Positions 24,344 through 34,800 of a DNA stretch of 64,000 nt are shown here, piece after piece. The stretch is from Chromera velia (taxonomy: Eukaryota; Sar; Chromeraceae), in NCBI GenBank assembly GCA_018398765.1, contig JAHBMJ010005572.1, positions 1-64,000 of the forward strand. The letters are read 5' to 3'. Below the pieces are notes generated by a model, which saw only the letters and a program-made list of their open reading frames with translations, ran no database searches and had not been told where the DNA came from. Both the position numbers and the translations under genes were made by a program. Every line of letters begins with the position of its first letter. The stretch's first letter is position 1.

Positions 24344-27300
24344 AGAAGAAACCTGTATGCATGGCTCATAAGTTCTATGTGTTCTGAGTAATAATCTATC
24401 GGTATGGAATAGTGAAGGAGAAAGAAGCCGGGGCTCTGGCCGCTCTGTCTTGTGACAAAGTCGGAGGCCGGTAGGTTGATTTTAAAAGCAACCGCTATGG
24501 ATTCATCTGCACAATGAATCATCGCAAACGTGCGGCCAGTCAAACATGATTCTTTCTGCTGTGATGGAAGACTGCTCATATGAGGCGCACTTGCAGGCCG
24601 TCATTAAATAAGTTTACACGTTGTTCGCTTGATTAGCTTTTGGATACTCTGCACTGCTAATGGTGAATGACTAGGTGAATGAATCAGAATGATCGAATAA
24701 ATGAATTGTTTGTCAGTCAATTTCTGACTTATCTAGTCCCACTTAGTAGAGCAAAAGGGCCTATGTACTTAGTATATCTAAATAAATAAACTACAAGTAA
24801 ACAAATTTAACTCTCAGGCTCTTTTTTAATAAATGAATGAATAAACGACTAGATAACTAGCTAGATAAACGAATGCATGAATAAATGAATAAATTAATGA
24901 AAAAATGAATGAATGAGTGAATGAAGGAATGAATATTAAGTGGAAGACAATATTTAAGACAATGGTTGCAGCCTGAGACATTTTAGACATTACTATATGA
25001 CTATGACTATGACGCGCCATCGTTATCGATATCCAGAGTTAGCTGGATACTTCTAACGTTAAGCAGGGAAAAGTTATTATTTTCTATGATACCACGCTAC
25101 ACTTTTTATTTAAAAAATGGAAAAATATAATTTAAAATTTATATTTTCAACTTGAAGTTGTTTTTATATTCGGAGTACCATTTTTTTTAGTATGAAATGC
25201 AAAGTGATATGCACGGCGGTATACCGATGTTTATATGATCCACGCATGCATGCAGATGGAGTCGATGCAGATGCAAACTAATGCAGATGATCGAACGTCC
25301 AGAATACTTTGTAAACGGGGCCATGCAGGGTCAAGTAAATAAGCACCCCTTGCTTACTCGACTCCTACTGCCAGTGGGGCGCGCACCCAGACTCATGCCG
25401 TCCTTCTTTTCTAGCCGAAATTCACTTTCCTCCCTTCTTTCCCTCTGACTGATCCGGGACTTTCTTTCAAGGAATTTTTCTACAAATTCTGCTTTTGTGG
25501 ACTGTCTTACGCGCCAAGACAGTAGTTACAAACAGGCAAGACAAGCGAAAACATTTTCATGAAGCACTTCTGTGATAGTGTATGCCCGTCTATGAGGGAT
25601 TCTTATGGATCTCCTCTTCAACTCTGGCAGTGCACCCTAGAGTGCACCTCAAACAAAGACAAAACAACAAAAAAACACTACTCTCCGATTCAAAGTCGAC
25701 ACTGCATACTTATTTTTTCTAATTTATTTTCTAGGAGATTTTTTCTTTTTTAATGATGGCTCAAATTGTGCCACAGCACTGCCGCTCGATCTTATATGCA
25801 TGTTAAATCAAAAATTCAAAGACAGTGCTCACTGCTCTAGGGCACCGTATAAGACAAAACAGCAACAGTGCTCTAGGGCATCTTTAATCACTTATCACTT
25901 ATCATTTAATAGAATATAAGTAAAATGATTAACATCTATGAACGGCATAAAAAGGCGTACTATCAGAATTTTCCTTGGAATTTTTAGACAGAAAAGAGAG
26001 TGACTTAAGTATAAGGTCCTAAGTTGAACGAGTGTTAGATAGAACTAGAGATAGAATAACTATTATAGAGCTTGTAGTCTTCTCTGGAGAAGAGATACAC
26101 AAGACAGAATAAAAAGGAAGAAAAAGAGCTAGAAAAAGAGGCTATAGAAACTAGGAAAGAACCTTAAGTCAATGCCCCCCATTTCATTTTAATGTAGGCG
26201 TAAGATATTAAAAACAATAATCAAAAATAATAATCAAAACAAAAAAAAAAATGATCATATGATTCAAATGTAAAAAATGTAAAGTTTGACCTATAGGTTG
26301 CTACTAGGACCTTCCGGTCACCTAAAAACGTGTTCAAAAATTTAAATGAATTGTTTTAGGATTTTTGAAAGCAATTGTATGGATTTTAATGAAGGTGAAT
26401 TTTGAAGTTAGTCTGTATACGATAGGCTGGTTTATACAATTTTTGCATTTCCTTCTTCAAGAATTTTGACAACCTCAATCGGCACCTCCGCCTATCCACC
26501 GACCCACCTATTGTTTCCCGCCGGCATCTTCATCTCTTTTCTTCTATTTTTTTAGAACTCTGAAAGCTTTGCCGCCTTCGCGACCCTAAATATTTTTAAA
26601 ACGCGTTCTGTCATTGTCTTCAATCATGAGTCCAAAAGTTGCAGTCTCTGTACTTCGCTCACATCTAGGCTCACACCCACCCCTTCTCCTTAATGATGTT
26701 TACAACATCATCGTTGAATGGTCTTCTTCTTGCTTCCTCAGACAATCCTAACACACAGTGTAAAAACGCTGGTTGCCAAAGGGATCGGTAGGGATCGGTC
26801 GGTGTGTAAAATTCAATTCTAGCGTCACTCAGTAATTTGAGATTCATTTGAATTCATTTCAGTCAGTTCCGTGCGTAGACTTCCATCTCCTCTTGTGAAT
26901 CTCTGTGGATCTTTATATAAAAAACTAAATTTTAATCATCATTCTCTTTATAAAGCTAGTTAAACCTCCTAGGAAACTTTAGTTAGAACTTATGTCTTGA
27001 CTAGTGTCTTGGTTTATATTTGGATGGTTTCAAATAGGGCGGAACATATCAATCAATCAATCAATCAATCAAAAATAAAAAAAACCAAAATCAAATATTA
27101 AAAAAAAAAAACCTGAAAAATGACGTTATGTTTTATTATTTGATTTTGATGTCCTACGCCCAGATTTTAATAAAAATTTTATTTTTGAAAACACTGGGGG
27201 TTCAAGTTGTAGCGTGGGTTGTTACCCCCGGTTGTAGCGGGTTGCAGGGGTGAGGAACACAATGTAATCCTGTAATCCTGATGAAAGCAGGGTTAGAATA

Positions 27301-27481
27301 CGTCGGCAGAGGACCTGTGGATCGAGGGGACAGTCGGAGAATTTTTGTCTTCTCTAGTGTCTTCTTCAAATTGTTGAAATTGGCTGTAAAACCATTGTAA
27401 AGCCCTCGGTAAAGCCATGCTCTTTGCAGTAACCTTCAAGGCTGGATAACCGATAATAACCGTCTCTGCAAATTTATAGCT
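24344..27481. other. AT-rich gene desert
   Basis: About 3.1 kb with long A and T runs, a degenerate GAAT/AAATGA stretch at 24830-24935, a TCAA repeat at 27052-27071, and no open frame with coding character on either strand. One copy of a dispersed repeat lies at about 25975-26190. No RNA gene is recognised. Confidence 0.6.
25975..26190. repeat. Dispersed repeat, AT-rich copy
   Basis: The right end, CTTAAGTCAATGCCCCCCAT near 26164-26183, is closely related to CTTTAAGTCAATATCCCCCA near 38582-38601. Both are preceded by purine-rich sequence with AGGAA and GCTA motifs. The left limit is uncertain. No terminal repeats were found. Confidence 0.35.
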
Positions 27482-28488
27482 CTAGCTACAGCTGTATCGC
27501 TCAGTAGTGGTTTCAGTGATCCCTGGACCCCCTTCCACCATCCCAACGGACTTGTAGTCCAAGTCAAAGGCCTCAATCTTGAAAGAGGCGGACCCTTTGT
27601 CAACTGCGCGATCTTGGCGGGGGCACGGAAGTGGCTTTCCTGTTTTTGTCGGGAGGAGCTCCTCTCCGTACAGGGGTTTTCTGGGCAGGACCTTTTTGTT
27701 CACTGGGTGATACCCAAGAAAAGCGGGATCGATCCTTGGATTCCTCAGACTCCTCCTCTTCCTCTGACTGGATCTCCGAGTCACGCGACCGCTCGCCAGG
27801 CATGCCGCCAGCGCCGGCCCCCCTCACCCCCAACTCTGACTCTAACTCCGACGGGTCTTCTTTCTTTTCGTCTTCGACTCGTCGCAACTCTGACATGCGG
27901 CGAGTTTGGACCCCCCCCTGTCTTCCTACGGGGGGGCTTTCCAGACAGAGAATATCTTCGTCGCAGTCCTCTTCCCAGGGTTTCAAACCTGCAAACAAAA
28001 AAGAATGGGCGGGAAAGAGGAGGAAGAAGGCAAGGAAGATCAAGGAATCACGCAACGAACTTGAAGGAAGAAAGGAAAGAAGGAAGGAAGAAAGCAAGGA
28101 ACGAATGAAGGAAGGAAAGGAGGAAGGAAAGAAGGAAACAAGGAAAGAAGAAGGAAAGAAGGAAGGAAAGAAGGGAAGGAAGAAAGGAAGGAAGGAAAGA
28201 AGGGAAGGAAAGAAACCTACCTGCAGCTTTGCGCCCACTTCCACGTCCAGGTCCCTTTGCACGCCCACGCGCATGACCATCACCACGCCCGCGACCGCCT
28301 CCACGCCCACAACTGACACCATGCCCGCGACCGCCGGCAGGCCCACGACCACCGGCTGGAGCCAGAGGCTCACGTAGAGGACTAAATCCTTCTGGCAAAA
28401 AAAACATGAAGAGAGAAAGGGAGAGAAAGAGAAAAAGGAGAGAGAAAGGGAGAGAAAGGGAGAAAGGGAGAAACGGAAAAAGCGAGAA

Positions 28489-28561
<73 letters not shown>

Positions 28562-28669
28562 AAGGGGGAGAGAGAGAGAGAAATGGAGAGAAAGGGAGAG
28601 AAAGGGAGAGAAAAGGAGAGAAAGAGAGAGAAAGGGAGAAAGGGAGAAAAAGAGAGAAAGAAGAGAGAA

Positions 28670-28708
<39 letters not shown>

Positions 28709-29015
28709 GTGAACCATTACCATGGAAGGCAATGAGACGAAACGAACCACAGGAAGCAATAAACCTTGTGGAACGTAGCAGAGAAACGCAGAAAGACTGA
28801 ACGAAGCAGAGGACGGCGAAGAGACGAAAAGCAGCACCGGAAGCCAGGAAAGACGGAACGAAGCGGAGAACCATCCTTCCATCCATCCACATCCACCCAT
28901 CCATTTATCCATCCACTGATTCTTTCATCCATCTATCCATCCACGTCCATCCATCCACATTCATCCATTCATTTATCCATTCATCCATCCACATTCATTC
29001 ATTCAAAGCAGAGAA

Positions 29016-29064
<49 letters not shown>

Positions 29065-29420
29065 AAGAGAAAGAGAAAGAGAGAAGAGATGAGAAAAAGA
29101 GGCAGACTTTCTACTGGCAAGACAGGCTCCCAAAAGAAAGAGACAGACTCTCTACCTAGCTCTCTACTGGCAAGACAGGCTCCCAACAAAAGAGGCAGAC
29201 TTTCTGCAAAAAAAGCAAACCGAGGATCGAGGCAACATGCTGGCAGGGCAGCGTGTGAAACAAAGAGGATAGGCACACGTACCTGCACTTGATCCCGAGT
29301 CAGGCTGCTATTCCTTCTGACATCATCTAGCGCTTCTTCGGGATCTATCGCTCGGGGGTCCCTCGGCAGCAGCAGCAGCAGCAGCAGCGACAGTGGCCAG
29401 ACAAAGACAGGCAGACACAT
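27482..29420 (-). CDS. Probable secreted protein with an RG-rich segment and acidic tail (4 exons)
   Basis: Proposed exons in coding order: 29420-29283, 28796-28721, 28391-28221, 27988-27600 (257 aa). The ATG at 29420 opens MCLPVFVWPL followed by seven Leu, a convincing signal peptide. Exon 2 is short and hydrophobic and is the weakest exon; its phase fits. Exon 3 is a symmetric phase 1-1 exon of 171 nt giving many RG/GRG repeats. Exon 4 begins LKPWEEDCDEDI and is rich in Glu, Ser, Arg and Pro. As written it stops at 27600. Dropping one C from the C5 run at 27623-27619 continues the frame to a stop at 27482, adding a well-formed tail with SFKIEAFDLDYKSVG (296 aa in all). I favour the longer form. 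Function unknown. Confidence 0.45.
28406..28706. repeat. GA-rich simple-sequence tract
   Basis: About 300 bases of GA and GAAA/GGGA units with strict purine bias, in the intron between the second and third exons of the minus-strand secreted-protein gene. A related GAAG/GGAA tract covers 28060-28215 in the next intron. Open frames here are artefacts. Confidence 0.9.
29015..29090. repeat. (GA)n microsatellite
   Basis: A GA run with AGAGAA interruptions in the first intron of the minus-strand gene. Confidence 0.85.
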
Positions 29421-29719
29421 GCAATCAAGAAAAGACACACAAGACAAAGCCCGTGAAAGCGTACGCGAACCAGTGACCTCCTGCCTCAGTGTGAAGTTTT
29501 CCGTTGGCTCTCCTGCTGCGCCTCCACCCCCCCCCCGACTTACATCGACCCGCAAGATACACCCCTTTTTCTTTCTTTCTTTCTTTCTGACAGACATGCT
29601 GGCGGACAGACAGACGGACGGGCGGACGGACAGACAAGTAGGCATGTCGGCAGACAGACAGACATACAGACGGGCGAACCAACAGACAAACAGGCAGACA
29701 GTGCTGGGCCGGCTCGAAG

Positions 29720-30137
29720 GGTGCCATGGAAGTGTCCCGCCATGGCTGCCCTTCTTTATTGCCGCAACCTGGACCAACGCAACGGTGCCATGGAAGTGTC
29801 CCGCCATGGCTGGCCTTGCGCTGGCACCCAGCCACGCAGCAAGAGAACGGTGCCACTGAAGTGTCCCGCAATGGCTGGCCTTCTCTTGCGCAACTCAACG
29901 GTGCCATGGAAGTGTCCCGCCACGGCTGGCCTTGAGTTGCACGCACTACGGCCGCAGGCACCCAGCTTCGAGAACGGTGCCATGTAGGTGTCCCGCCATG
30001 GCTGGCCTTCTCTACACTGCCCTGACCCAGACACAAATGGCCCGAAGCGGCCAAGAAGCCATAAGCCTCTTCTGTGAAATGGGCAAAAAAGGAGACCGCC
30101 CACGGTGTCATGGAAGTGTCCCGCCATGACTGGCCTG
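29720..30137. repeat. Six-copy interspaced direct repeat with a conserved hairpin
   Basis: A ~36-bp unit recurs at about 29720, 29782, 29847, 29898, 29973 and 30102, separated by unrelated spacers of about 15 to 93 bases. The core is GCCATGG, then AAGTGTCCCG, then CCATGGC, so each unit can fold into a 7-bp stem with a 10-base loop. The flanking ACGGT and TGGCCTT are also conserved. The irregular spacing and unrelated spacers set it apart from a simple tandem repeat. No protein frame runs through it convincingly. What it does is unknown. Confidence 0.75.
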
Positions 30138-30425
30138 GACGCGGCGCCTGCCTTTAGACGACATGCGTTAGCGCAAAAGGAAAAGGAAAAAACAGGCAGG
30201 GGCGCAGGGAAACTCAGTATGGGAGTGACAGACTCAACTACAAATTCATCAATGCACGCATCAAATTCACCCACCACCGAGGTGTTTGGCTATGCAGCCC
30301 GCGTTAACCAAGCAACAAGGAGCTAGTCGATGAGGGACCGCAGCTCTCCTCTCCCAGCAACTCTCTGAACGAAGACGGGAAACGACCAGCATCCTCTTCA
30401 GAGTCGGTCCATCGGTGAGCGGAGT

Positions 30426-30584
30426 GTGCTGCAGAGGCACTTCAGTGCGAAGGGTGGCAGAGATCGAAAATGCACTCAACGAAAAAGTCCGTCGGATGAA
30501 AGTGCAGTACTTCGTTTCATTTTTGTCTCTTGGAACGTCGCTTCCCTGCGCACACACCCACACACCCACACACCCACACACCCA

Positions 30585-30627
<43 letters not shown>

Positions 30628-30719
30628 CACCAAAAAAGACACTCACTCAGAAAGGGACGAACGAGGACGGCCTGGCTGACCATTTGAGGCCCAAGAAAGG
30701 CGACGTCAGTCATCTATGA
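30426..30719 (+). pseudogene. Fragment resembling the N-terminus of an ExoIII/APE-type endonuclease
   Basis: One frame contains FIFVSWNVASLR (about 30510-30551), which matches the first catalytic block of the exonuclease-endonuclease-phosphatase superfamily, where the Asn of S-W-N-V helps bind metal. After a CA/GA microsatellite in the same frame, the frame gives GLADHLRPKKGDV, resembling the helix that precedes the LQETK motif in ExoIII and APE1. A GTCAGT donor-like site follows K-G-D at about 30701. I found no later motifs (LQETK, GDxN, SDH) downstream on either strand, so this is a 5' fragment or a remnant, perhaps of a LINE. Confidence 0.4.
30550..30628. repeat. (CA)n-(GA)n compound microsatellite
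   Basis: CACACACC units, then CA, then GA. It lies between the two halves of the nuclease-like fragment, within the same reading frame. Confidence 0.85.
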
Positions 30720-31859
30720 TCCCATCATTCCCTGGCACAAGGAGAGCCGCTGTAGCTGCAAGGAGTCCTGAATGCTTTGCAAGGGGCCCGTTGAAGGAAG
30801 TGCCATGGCTGCATGCCGTGATCACCTCGTCCCTTATCATCCTTCCTGTCGCTGTCCCGCTATAGCCACCTCCTTTGCCCCCCCTTCCCTCCCTGCTCCC
30901 CCCTTTTACATCACGCCCCCCCTCCCGTGCGGCCGTGCCATCCGTTCTTCTTGAGCAGCACCGGCTTCCCACGGATCCTCTTTTCCGGCTTCAACGACTT
31001 GGAATCCACCCCTCCTCCCGGAATCGACCAGTTCTTTTCAACCCCTCTGTCTCACAATACTTCTGTCTCCTTTTCTTCCGCTTCGGTCCATCATCCACAA
31101 TACAGGTGGCGCAGGGTGGGAGCCCGGTGCGTGGGAGGACAGCTCCCATGCAAATGTCAACCCAATTCCTTGGAGGAGACGGCGGGGGGAGAGAGAGCGA
31201 AGCCGCATGCAAGACAGGGGACGGGCAACTCTGACGGGGGGAGACTACAGAGTCGTGCTTCCCCGAAGTGAGAGAGAAAAAGGAGCCAAAACCACCCTTC
31301 GTACGTTTGTACTCTCACACTTCCGCGGCAAGTTCCCCCCCTTCTACGGGACGTCTGTTCGTCAAAACGGAACTGCAGCAACATATCCGATCGTCGGGGT
31401 TTCTTGGTTCCTCTTCCTCACACTGTTTCTGTGTAACACTTGGCACCTCTCCACCATGACTATGCTCCTCCGCTTCAACCTGACCATCCTACTTATTCCT
31501 CCTTCCTCCTCCCCCATAGTCGGCCATATCTTCTCAAGCAAGTTGAAGCAACACTTTCAAACAACTCATGGGAAAGTTTGGTTAGTGCCCCCCGCGCTTC
31601 GCTTTCCGCGCGGGGCCACCATGCAGCATTCCATATGTATCATGCAGCATCATTCAGAACAATTAATGAATAGCTGTCCGGCCGTTTCTTTGCTTGATCG
31701 ATCGATCTCGCATGATCTCATGATACAGAAGACTCAGCGTGTGATGTCATGGTGTGTACACATGAGCTGACCCTGAGTCTTCTTGACACCTTCGAAGCTT
31801 CCTCTGTGAACTCGAAGGGTTGTACGCGAAGTCCGTCTCACAGCTGACTTTCCTTGCAG
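30720..31859 (+). other. Region likely to contain the 5' end of the LRR gene
   Basis: Open frames such as 31207-31770 exist, but none shows clear homology or an obvious phase-0 donor pairing with the acceptor at 31859. The first exon or exons and the promoter of the LRR gene must lie here or further upstream. No call is made. Confidence 0.3.
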
Positions 31860-34800
31860 AGAGACAAGTGCTCCATCCTCCTGAAGGTCGAAAAGCAGAG
31901 TTCCTTCAATCTGTCCGCGATCATCATAAAGAGTCTTTCTGCATTGTGTGAAAAGATGATTGAGGAAGCAAGAAGTTCTTCACTTCCTGGGGGGAGTGAT
32001 GGGGTGAATCCAAAGAGTGGAGGAAACTCGGAGACGGGCAGGGAGGAGACGGCAAGCGGGGATTCGAGAGACGAGAGCCTCAACTTCTTCATGCATCGGA
32101 TGAAGCTGAATTCTCAGGTTGGTTTCTTCTTCTTCTTCTGTTTTCCTTTGTTTTTTGGATAATTAAAGAGAAAAGAGGCAAACCTTGATTCCTCGGCTTG
32201 TCTCTGCAGCTCGACGTAAGCGACAGCTTCACAAAACGACGCAGCAGGTTTCGTGCTCTCTTCCCGCTTCCCTTTCGTTGTTTTCAATGTATGTGGCCCC
32301 CTGGCACGTCAGCCCCTTGTTATCCGTCTTTTTATTTCTCGTCCACAGTCAAAGCTTATTTCTCTCCTTGGACTGTCTTTCCTTTCCCCGCTCCCTTTGT
32401 CTGCTGGTCTCGCAGTCGCTCTCCGTCCTCTCGACGCAGCAGGAATCCTTTGGGCTTGCCTGGCTCTGTGCGTTCCTGAAGACCAGAGTCAGTCAGTCAC
32501 TTTCTTGGTGGGAATGGAAGTGAACCGATTTACCTTCGGAAACAGACTTTTTTTCTTTCTTTCTTCTGCATGAGCGCTTGAGATCGGGACCTCCCTCCTT
32601 TATGTGGACATTCCCTGCAGGCCGTCTATCTGCTCTAGCTGAGATCTTATTGAATGAACAGTGAATTGCTGAACTGAAAGCGGCCGACATACAGCCCAAC
32701 TGATTTTGTTGGACTTGAATGCCTTCTGTTCCATTCTCTGTCTGTCCCATGCAGACTGACTAACCCTTCTGCACACTGTCTTCTTCTTGTGGTCGTTGAT
32801 CTCTTCTTTTCTTTCTGCTTTGTCTGTCTGCGTTTGAACCGCCTCCAGACTGCGACCCCTTCAAGCAAGTCTGCATGTGTGCAGGAGACAGCCGCAACCC
32901 TCGAGGGGAAGAAAATGGATACCACAAAGAAGAAGCTGATCCCCTTCGAATTTCCTCGCAAAGTCGACCTCTCAGGTGAGGTAAATTGCGAGGCAGTGGT
33001 GGAACGTCGAATGAATGAATGAATGAATGAATGAATGAATGAATGAATGAATGAATGAATAAATGAATGAATGAATGAATGAATGAATGAAATGAATGAA
33101 TGAAATGAATGAATGAATGAATGAATGAATGAATGAATAAATGAATGAATGAATGAATGAATGAAGAGTACCACAGAAAGATTGGAGGGGCGTTTGTCTT
33201 TGCCACTGGCACAAATACCTATTCATTCAAGTCCTTAGAGACCAGTTGAGCGTCTGGACTCTTTTTGTGAGGGAGTCTTTGTGCAGATTCAGTCTCTCCG
33301 CCTCCGGGATGGGGTGAGACAGACGGACGTGGAAATGGGCGCAAAGCTGCAGGTAGGTTTCTTTCCTTCCCTTTTTTCCTTCCTACTTTCCTTGTTTCCT
33401 TCTTTCCTTCCTTCCTTCCTTCTTTCATTCGTTCCTTACTTCCTTCCTTCCTTCCTTCCTTGCTTCCTTCCTTCCTTGCGCCTTCCTAATCTCTGCTTTC
33501 TTTTCCTTCTTCGTCCTTTTATCTGCATTGGGTCAGTTTGTCACCGTCTCTAGCTCTCGTTCTGTCCTCCTTGCAGGCGTGCACAGCGTGTCACCAGAGA
33601 AAATCTATGCCCTTTTGAAGGTCCTTCCTTCAACTGTTGAGGAGATAAAATTGGGTGAGTGTGAGTGAATGCCGATCCTTTTTCTCATTCAAGCTGCCTG
33701 AGCGTGGGTCTAGCCGTGCTCAGGCCTCTTCCGCCTTCGGAGAGTTTTCAGTTCACCTCTTCAGCGGCAATGCATCTAGTTGCTTTCAATTTTTTGCTCG
33801 AAGTGGGAATTAAAGAGGGGTGAAGAAGCGTCCCTGCGCACACGTACACTCGGGTGCATATGTATCTAGACACCCATAAGGGTGATCAGCATCATTAAGT
33901 GTTTTCGAAGAATGACCTTCGGTTTTGTTTTTGATTTTGGAGACACACAGATTTAATTTTTTGTCCCTCCCTGTGTGCAGACTCCCGTGCCGTCAGGGGA
34001 CGCGCCCTCCCCCTTCTTCTCAAGTTCTTGGAGGAGCGCCTGCAAGCCGTCCGAGAGGGACGGAACGAGTCCCTTCCGAGACTCAAGAGCTTCACATTTG
34101 CAGGTGAGTGTGTGACTGAGACGAGAGCTTGTCTGCGTGGCAAACTTGGAAGCGACTGCGGCTTTTCCTTTCAAGTGCCGGGACGATCCATGGTCTGTTT
34201 GTCTGTTTGCATATCATGGCAATGATATGGTCTGTTTGTCTGTTTGAATATCATGGCAATGATATGGTCTGTCTGTTTGTAGCATCATGGCAATGATGGC
34301 ATGGCATCACTTGCTGATTGGAATGAATGTTTGTCCTTCCGCTGTCTGTGTGCATCTCTCCCAACGCCACCACCACCATGGAATCGGTAGAGAACGCCAT
34401 GGAAGCCGAAGAAGCGTCTCAGGTCCTGCCGCTCCTTTTGCCTTATTTGGAGCATTTCTGCTTGAAAGGTCAGTCAGTTTGTCTGTTGTGTGTCGGCGGG
34501 AGAAGGGCCAAGGATTGTGAACAGATCAGTCAGTAGACATCAGACGAACGCGCAACAATTCGTTCACATGTGTACCTGTGAAGACACAAAAGAAAGTCGA
34601 CCGAAAGTATCTATCGATCAGAGGGACAGCCTACTGGAAAGAGAGGAGTTGTAGAGAGTCTGCATGGCACACTGCCTTGGAGGAAGGGATAAAGTCAGGA
34701 GACAAGAACGGTCAGCAAAATGGTCAGAACAGCCATATAGACCGGAAGGGAGACCAACGATGAGCATGCACGTGCAGACAAGGGAAGGGCATCAGCGAGC

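Noticed and set aside
28221-28391. Reading this exon as a hydrophobic membrane segment (KDLVLYVSLWLQPVVV)
   Set aside because: That frame leaves the donor in phase 0, which would place a stop right after the next acceptor; only the RG-rich frame continues.
27600-28904. A single 434-codon minus-strand protein with long Ser/Leu/Phe runs
   Set aside because: Most of it is a GA/CT simple repeat read as Ser/Leu. Only the parts at 27600-27988 and 28221-28391 behave as exons, and in a different frame for the second.
29720-30137. A CRISPR array
   Set aside because: Repeats are imperfect, spacers vary from about 15 to 93 bases, no cas genes are near and the sequence is eukaryotic nuclear DNA.
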